A stretch of DNA of 10,553 nt from Bacillota bacterium (GTDB lineage Bacteria > Bacillota > Clostridia > Tissierellales > Peptoniphilaceae), in NCBI GenBank assembly GCA_023443025.1, contig JAEZWM010000056.1:1-10553 (forward strand). Reading direction: 5' to 3'. The notes below the pieces were generated by a model. That model saw nothing but the letters and a program-made list of their open reading frames with translations, was not told where the DNA came from and made no database searches. The position numbers and the translations under genes were made by a program. This document shows, piece by piece, positions 6,985 through 10,553 of the stretch; the stretch's first letter is position 1, and the number at the start of each line of letters is the position of its first letter.

Positions 6985-7154
6985 AGGAGAGAATACTGAG
7001 GTCATAGTTATGAGCCTTATAAGGACTTTAAGAACCGAACTAAAACTCCCATCAATAAAGAGCATGAGGACAGATATTTGGAAGAGTGTTTGAAAAACTT
7101 GGAATAGAAAAATATAAAATATTATATAATAAGTTAAGAAAATATTTGTTGTGA
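6985..7154 (+). pseudogene. Possible frame-broken gene remnant, family unknown
   Basis: Within otherwise non-coding DNA, two frames look protein-like. One (7000-7107) starts right after a TGA and begins GHSYEPYKDFKNRTKTPINK. The other (7068-7154) ends VFEKLGIEKYKILYNKLRKYLL before a TGA at 7152. A single frame change near 7068 would join them. An AAAGGAGAG site at 6983-6991 has no good start codon in the matching frame. This fits a degraded gene, but no family is recognisable and AT-rich DNA can mimic Lys/Tyr-rich coding. Confidence 0.25.
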
Positions 7155-7247
7155 TATACTGAACAAGAGTAAACGAACCATTGTAAGATAGTATATAAAA
7201 TCACATATGTTTTTCAAAATACAGTTAAAAAATGAGGTGTCCTAAAT
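7155..7247 (+). promoter_or_regulatory. Leader and possible promoter of the 7248 gene
   Basis: TATACT at 7155-7160 is a reasonable -10 box, but no clear -35 box is found 16-18 bases upstream. The nearest, TTAAGA at 7134-7139, leaves only 15 bases. The leader to the start codon is about 85 bases, AT-rich, and ends in the ribosome binding site GAGGTG (7234-7239). Confidence 0.3.
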
Positions 7248-7877
7248 ATGTTAAAGAAGATTATGATAGCTTTAGCAGTGATTATCATCATAATCGCAGG
7301 TTTTTTTATCTATTCATATTATTCACTAAAGCCACTACCAGAAGCCAAGAGGAATATATCTACAACAGATGTTAAAATGCTGGTGACTATAAAAGACAGT
7401 GCTAACAGAACCGCTATTGTTAGAACCTACACCAAAGAAGAATACGACAAGATGAACGAAAATAAAATAGAAAAATTAAAAAATACGATCAAGGGCAATA
7501 TAGAAGGGGACATCCCTGCAGTAATTTTAGAAAATGGAAAAGGGAAAATCGAATTTTCTTTTGAAAAAAATGAAAATAAAAAAGATACTTCCACCTCTCT
7601 TATTCCAGCTGATACCCCCGAAATCAGGATGTCAGTCCTGGAGACAATTTACAGCAGTCAAAAGCCAATAGAATTCACAGATACACTTACAGAAACCGGA
7701 GAAAAAGGAAAATATCTCTATGAAATAAAAAGACATCTAAACACAGAACCTATAGAATATCTTGAAAATAAAAAGGCCTATTTTGAATCGATATTTATAG
7801 AGGTCTCTTATAAAATAGATGGCAAAGATTATATTTCATTTTTCGCAGTTAATGTAATTGAAGAAGTAAATAAGTAA
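7248..7877 (+). CDS. Unrecognised membrane-anchored protein, extracytoplasmic
   Basis: This protein has 209 residues. MLKKIMIALAVIIIIIAGFFIY is a basic N-terminus plus a strong hydrophobic helix (about 5-24), acting as an uncleaved signal anchor or signal peptide; there is no lipobox Cys. The remaining 185 residues are soluble, Lys/Glu-rich and probably mixed alpha/beta. A central low-complexity charged stretch (FEKNENKKDTSTS, about 105-117) probably separates two halves. No catalytic or binding motif is visible. GAGGTG (7234-7239) lies 8 bases before the ATG. It appears to be a single-gene unit in a poorly conserved neighbourhood. The reading frame and ribosome binding site make it a real gene; I do not recognise the family. 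Confidence 0.75.
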   Translation: MLKKIMIALAVIIIIIAGFFIYSYYSLKPLPEAKRNISTTDVKMLVTIKDSANRTAIVRTYTKEEYDKMNENKIEKLKNTIKGNIEGDIPAVILENGKGKIEFSFEKNENKKDTSTSLIPADTPEIRMSVLETIYSSQKPIEFTDTLTETGEKGKYLYEIKRHLNTEPIEYLENKKAYFESIFIEVSYKIDGKDYISFFAVNVIEEVNK

Positions 7878-8185
7878 AAAGCGAAACTCATCCATCCGTA
7901 TTTGCGTAGGTCGAACTCCGATTCGCCTTATAAATCAGATGATTCAAGGGATTTAAATTATTTTTGTTTTTGGTTATTTCTTTTAGGCTTTTTGTATTTT
8001 GAGGTATATAAGTGTAGGAAAGTTTTTTATTTCTTCAGATACTTTAGTTACTAATTTTTTATCCTTGCATTATAATATTAAATCATATCAGGTATTTTCA
8101 AATTTACTTTATACCATAGAATGTAGGTGGTTTAGAAAATTTAATGTGTGGGAGCAACGGAGTGCTACCCCTACTACAAAATGAG
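7878..8185. other. Intergenic stretch without a convincing gene
   Basis: These 308 bases start with a GC-richer segment (7881-7945, containing GCGAA at 7881-7885 complementary to TTCGC at 7922-7926), unlike the very T-rich sequence that follows. No tRNA fold could be built from it. A 61-codon TTG-started frame at 7999-8184 has no ribosome binding site. Near the end GGGAGCA (8150-8156) can pair with TGCT-A-CCC (8163-8170), giving a small hairpin just before the strong terminator. The stretch may contain a small RNA ending at that terminator, or decayed insertion sequence DNA. Confidence 0.4.
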
Positions 8186-8230
8186 AGGTAGTATTTCAGA
8201 ATTATAGTTATTCTGAAATACTACCTTTTT
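8186..8230 (+). terminator. Strong Rho-independent terminator hairpin
   Basis: AGGTAGTATTTCAGAAT (8186-8202) is the exact reverse complement of ATTCTGAAATACTACCT (8210-8226). It forms a 17-bp perfect stem with a 7-base loop, followed by TTTTT to 8230. It is the longest perfect hairpin in the window. It stands 308 bases after the 7248 gene, so it may end a long 3' untranslated region or a separate small RNA. A short upstream segment, TACTAC (8172-8177), can also pair with GTAGTA (8188-8193) of the left arm, which would compete with termination. Confidence 0.8.
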
Positions 8231-8247
8231 CTTGCATTCACCCGCTT

Positions 8248-8316
8248 TTATAGAAATAGATACATATGTTCAACTTTTGCCATGTCTATTCCAATGATTA
8301 GTGTTGAATCAATTAT
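8248..8316 (-). pseudogene. IS110-family transposase, N-terminal fragment only
   Basis: The minus-strand frame is open for only 22 codons between a TAA at 8317-8319 and a TAA at 8248-8250. It reads IIDSTLIIGIDMAKVEH and then the unrelated MYLFL. 'IGID-hydrophobic-A-K-x-x-H' is the characteristic first strand of IS110 DEDD transposases. Its Asp is the first catalytic acidic residue of the RuvC-like domain. No ATG or other usual start precedes it in frame, so even the start has decayed. A full protein would be roughly 300-420 residues; over 90% is missing. Confidence 0.6.
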
Positions 8317-8339
8317 TTAAATTATTTTTTTATTTTGAG

Positions 8340-8475
8340 TATACTACAAGTATATCCTCCTTTGATGGGTTCGTAAGTTATTGTTCGTCACTTTAACAAT
8401 ACCCAATTTCATTGGAGGATATTCTTTTCTGTAATTCTATGTTACCACAGGAAGCTGACCCCCTTTTTGGGATTT
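8340..8475 (-). ncRNA. Candidate IS110 bridge RNA region (nested hairpins)
   Basis: On the minus strand, ATATCCTCC (8422-8414) pairs with GGAGGATAT (8360-8352), a 9-bp closing stem. Inside it TGGGT (8405-8401) pairs with ACCCA (8370-8366). Inside that ATTGTT (8400-8395) pairs with AACAAT (8385-8380), around a 9-base loop. Unpaired stretches lie on both sides of the middle stem. Further 5', CCC-AAAAA-GGGGG (8471-8459) gives another small hairpin. Established knowledge: IS110 elements encode a bridge RNA in the non-coding end, with internal loops that pair with target and donor DNA. The position, about 35 bases before the transposase frame, and this fold match that plan. No promoter or exact ends were established. 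Confidence 0.4.
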
Positions 8476-8579
8476 TACTTGAAAACGAACTGCACTTAAT
8501 ACGAGCAATGTATAATTTAAGAAATAGACATAGCTTATATTTGCATTTGAAAAAAGAAATATAGAGAAATAAATCCATA

Positions 8580-8608
8580 TTTACACTTCTCTATCAAAGC
8601 CGTGTAAA
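8580..8608 (+). promoter_or_regulatory. Promoter with an embedded inverted repeat, upstream of the CPBP protease
   Basis: TTTACA (8580-8585, five of six matches to the -35 consensus) and TGTAAA (8603-8608, four of six to the -10) are separated by 17 bases. The same bases form an inverted repeat, TTTACAC (8580-8586) with GTGTAAA (8602-8608). It could be an operator or a coincidence of the promoter boxes. Its core TTACAC...GTGTAA is shared with the repeat at 187-214. Ribosome binding site AGGGG follows at 8616-8620. Confidence 0.4.
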
Positions 8609-8627
8609 CTACTATAGGGGTATATAA

Positions 8628-9479
8628 ATGACTGAAAAAAATAGAGCGTTAGAAAAAGTAAGCATTGGAATAGCGAATATGTTTGGTGTTTTTTGGATAT
8701 ATTCTATATTTTTACGTGATAGTTTCGTAATGGATCCCCTATACAAAACCTTACTTGGTTTTCTTGTGCTGTATGGGCTGGGATTGATTATTTTTTTAGT
8801 CATAATAAGTAAAATACCAAATGGTGCAATTAAAAGAAATTCGTTAGACTATGGACTGATTTTAAAGTGCTTTCTATTGCAATTCACGGCCTTAATAGTT
8901 TCGGCAATTCTTACTGCTATTCTGATCCAAGTAGAAAGTACAGATGCAAGTGTCATGATAAGTTCCTTAACTCCGGAGATGTTATTTATACTTATAATAT
9001 ACAATCCTATTGTAGAAGAATTTGTATTTAGAAGATTATTTGCTGTTAAGCTATTGAAGTATGGGGAGCTATTTTATATATTCGTTTCGTCATTTTGTTT
9101 TTCACTGGTTCATCTCGTGTCACTCGGAATACCACAGATGGTTTATACTTTTATCTTAGGGCTTATTTGGGCTTATCTGTATGTAAAGACAGGGAGACTA
9201 AGCATAGTGATATTCCTGCATTCGCTTTCAAACTTATTCGGTGCAGTATTTATTGAAGCAGCACAAATTATATCAACGGAAGTCTTTGGGTTTTATTTAG
9301 TTCTGATTGTTGTTTTGGGAATAATTGGCTTTGTATCCCTAATAGCAAGCATAAAGAAGGTGGGTTTACATAATGCTGAGATAAAAAAAGATGAGGTTGT
9401 AGACATATTTACAAACAGAGGAGTTATTTTCTATACGGCACTTGTAATAGCAGTGAGCATACTTAAAATGAAATATTAG
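8628..9479 (+). CDS. CPBP-family intramembrane metalloprotease (CAAX protease/Abi type)
   Basis: This polytopic membrane protein has 283 residues and about eight hydrophobic segments. The three CPBP (Abi) motifs are intact and in order: EExxxR as EEFVFR (Glu130, Glu131, Arg135), FxxxH as FSLVH (Phe158, His162) and HxxxN as HSLSN (His198, Asn202). These residues form the membrane-embedded active site of Rce1-like proteases. Bacterial members serve in bacteriocin self-immunity, peptide processing or membrane regulation; no bacteriocin gene is adjacent here, so the role is open. AGGGG (8616-8620) lies 7 bases before the ATG. An extra C-terminal hydrophobic segment (about 265-280) follows a charged loop. 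It appears monocistronic and directly follows the IS110 remnant on the opposite strand. Confidence 0.9.
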   Translation: MTEKNRALEKVSIGIANMFGVFWIYSIFLRDSFVMDPLYKTLLGFLVLYGLGLIIFLVIISKIPNGAIKRNSLDYGLILKCFLLQFTALIVSAILTAILIQVESTDASVMISSLTPEMLFILIIYNPIVEEFVFRRLFAVKLLKYGELFYIFVSSFCFSLVHLVSLGIPQMVYTFILGLIWAYLYVKTGRLSIVIFLHSLSNLFGAVFIEAAQIISTEVFGFYLVLIVVLGIIGFVSLIASIKKVGLHNAEIKKDEVVDIFTNRGVIFYTALVIAVSILKMKY

Positions 9480-9659
9480 AGATAGTTATGGTGAAATATG
9501 AAGATATGAACATTGCTTTTCTTTCTAGATCAGGTTAATACAAAAATTTATAAGATTAATTAAATTTATAATGCAAATCCTAATGCAGCGTACAAAACAT
9601 GGGTATATAGTAAACAACAGCTAATATGGTATTAAAAAAAGAAAGTGGAGGATTTGATT
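9480..9659 (+). promoter_or_regulatory. Leader region of the aldolase gene
   Basis: These 180 bases between the protease stop and the aldolase start contain no clear terminator. Two -10-like boxes are present, TATAAG (9549-9554) and TATAAT (9567-9572), but neither has a good -35 at 17 bases. TTGCTT (9513-9518) is -35-like, with only TAATAC at the right distance (9536-9541). The aldolase probably has its own promoter here, because the spacing is too long for coupled translation. The strong ribosome binding site GGAGG is at 9647-9651. Confidence 0.3.
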
Positions 9660-10547
9660 ATGAATAAGAAACAGCTTGAAATCATGAAAAATGGTAATGG
9701 ATTTATTGCTGCACTAGATCAAAGTGGAGGAAGCACGCCTAAAGCGTTATTAGCTTATGGTATTGGGGAGGATTCATACAAGACGGAAGAAGAGATGTTT
9801 GATTTAGTTCATCAAATGAGAACGAGAATAATAAAAAGTCCTGCATTCACAAGTGATAGAATCTTAGGTGCTATCCTATTTGAGATGACAATGGATAGAA
9901 AGATAGACGATATGTATACGGCAGACTATCTTTGGGAGAAAAAGGGAGTAATACCGTTTCTAAAAGTAGACAAAGGTCTTGAAGATGAAGCCGGCGGGGT
10001 TCAACTTATGAAACCTATTGATGGTCTGGATGAACTTTTAGACAGGGCTATAGAAAGAAATATATTTGGTACGAAAATGAGATCCGTTATAAAAAAGAAC
10101 AATCCAGAAGGAATAAAAGCGGTAGTTGATCAACAATTTGAAATTGCTAAACAAATTGCGGCAAAGGGCTTAGTGCCAATAATCGAACCTGAAGTTGATA
10201 TAAACGCCGATGACAAAAGAGAAATAGAAGCCACTTTAAATAGAGAATTAATTAAACATATTGAGAACCTTGATGAAGACGAGAAAATCATGCTAAAACT
10301 TACAATACCAACAGAAGAAAACCTATATGCGGACATAATGAAGTATCCTCAAGTAGTTAGAGTGGTCGCTTTATCAGGAGGATATACAAGAGAGCATTCA
10401 AACGAACTTCTTAAATCAAACCATGGACTAATAGCAAGTTTTTCTAGAGCTTTGGTTTCGGATTTATCTGTTAAGCAGTCAGATGAAGAGTTTGATAAAG
10501 GGCTTAAAGAAGCAGTCGATAGTATCTATGAGGCATCTATAGTTTAA
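9660..10547 (+). CDS. fda: Fructose-bisphosphate aldolase, class I
   Basis: This glycolytic/gluconeogenic enzyme (EC 4.1.2.13) interconverts fructose 1,6-bisphosphate with glyceraldehyde 3-phosphate and dihydroxyacetone phosphate through a lysine Schiff base. Its 295 residues match the length and sequence of the Staphylococcus-type class I aldolase throughout. Clear blocks are GFIAALDQSGGSTPKAL (14-30), TADYLWEKKGVIPFLKVDKG (87-106), VQLMKPIDGLDELLDRA (114-130), GLVPIIEPEV (170-179), MLKLTIPTE (211-219, Lys213 the likely Schiff-base lysine) and VVALSGGYTR (235-244). The start is the ATG at 9660, with GGAGG 8 bases upstream. The in-frame GTG at 9645 falls next to that site and would add MEDLI, absent from relatives. 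The gene is complete, with its TAA 6 bases from the window end. Confidence 0.97.
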   Translation: MNKKQLEIMKNGNGFIAALDQSGGSTPKALLAYGIGEDSYKTEEEMFDLVHQMRTRIIKSPAFTSDRILGAILFEMTMDRKIDDMYTADYLWEKKGVIPFLKVDKGLEDEAGGVQLMKPIDGLDELLDRAIERNIFGTKMRSVIKKNNPEGIKAVVDQQFEIAKQIAAKGLVPIIEPEVDINADDKREIEATLNRELIKHIENLDEDEKIMLKLTIPTEENLYADIMKYPQVVRVVALSGGYTREHSNELLKSNHGLIASFSRALVSDLSVKQSDEEFDKGLKEAVDSIYEASIV

Positions 10548-10553
10548 TTTGGT

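Larger units (their letters stand above)
8248..8475 (-). mobile_element. Truncated left end of an IS110-family insertion sequence
   Basis: Reading the minus strand from about 8475 down to 8248, a non-coding, hairpin-rich end is followed by the first codons of an IS110-type transposase (LIIGIDMAKVEH). The open frame then dies 5 codons later at a TAA (8248-8250), where the similarity to the family ends. IS110 elements carry a long non-coding end upstream of the transposase, which is exactly this arrangement. The rest of the transposase and the right end are not visible, so the element is dead in cis. The outer boundary near 8475 is a guess: IS110 elements lack terminal inverted repeats to mark it. 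Confidence 0.6.

Noticed and set aside
7881..7945. tRNA gene suggested by GTTCGAC-like bases on the minus strand
   Set aside because: No acceptor stem, D-arm or anticodon arm could be built around it.
7999..8184. 61-codon plus-strand frame in the gap
   Set aside because: It starts with TTG without a ribosome binding site, is biased by T-rich DNA and shows no domain.
8393..8578. 61-codon minus-strand frame
   Set aside because: It overlaps the hairpin-rich IS110 end and has no ribosome binding site; its Cys/Lys/Phe-rich product looks random.
9645..9659. GTG at 9645 as the aldolase start
   Set aside because: The GTG overlaps the GGAGG site; the ATG at 9660 has correct spacing and matches the N-terminus of known class I aldolases.

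Overview
The window is AT-rich DNA with strong AGGAGG-type ribosome binding sites, Gram-positive promoter-like elements and compact operons. It looks like a low-GC Gram-positive bacterium. A clostridial or Tissierellia-like anaerobe (Peptoniphilaceae relatives) is my best guess, but this is an inference from gene content and style, because the window holds no taxonomic marker. The class I fructose-bisphosphate aldolase at the right end is of the Staphylococcus/Firmicutes Fda type.

Layout. (1) Positions 1-84: the last 27 codons of an upstream gene with a basic Arg/Gly/Lys tail, possibly a DEAD-box RNA helicase, closed by a terminator at 122-171. (2) Positions 175-5374: a tightly packed five-gene operon. 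It encodes a MacB/LolD-type ABC ATPase, a secreted membrane-anchored surface protein with a Pro-Asp-Lys linker, a MacB/FtsX-type permease, a cytoplasmic SGNH (GDSL) hydrolase and a PAP2-superfamily membrane phosphatase. The first three overlap by 14-17 bases, so their translation is probably coupled. Together they suggest an export or mechanotransmission machine for the cell envelope, in which the surface protein stands where an HlyD-type adaptor is often found, with lipid/ester-processing enzymes attached. (3) Positions 5381-5729: a bidirectional terminator and a convergent DUF1294 membrane protein. (4) Positions 5862-6870: a membrane-anchored, DUF5711-like predicted beta-propeller protein with its own terminator. 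(5) Positions 6881-7247: a decayed or intergenic stretch with one 26-codon ORF that has a good ribosome binding site, plus a frame-broken remnant. (6) Positions 7248-7877: an unrecognised single-pass membrane-anchored protein.

(7) Positions 7878-8627 form the largest gap and the most unusual part. It holds a GC-richer segment, a 17-bp perfect terminator hairpin and, on the minus strand, a truncated left end of an IS110-family insertion sequence. Only about 17 recognisable transposase codons remain (GIDMAKVEH, including the first catalytic Asp of the RuvC-like domain). The non-coding end upstream of them still folds into nested hairpins, as expected for an IS110 bridge RNA. (8) Positions 8628-9479: a CPBP-family intramembrane protease with all three motifs intact. 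(9) Positions 9660-10547: a complete class I fructose-bisphosphate aldolase for glycolysis/gluconeogenesis.

No tRNA, rRNA or CRISPR array was seen.
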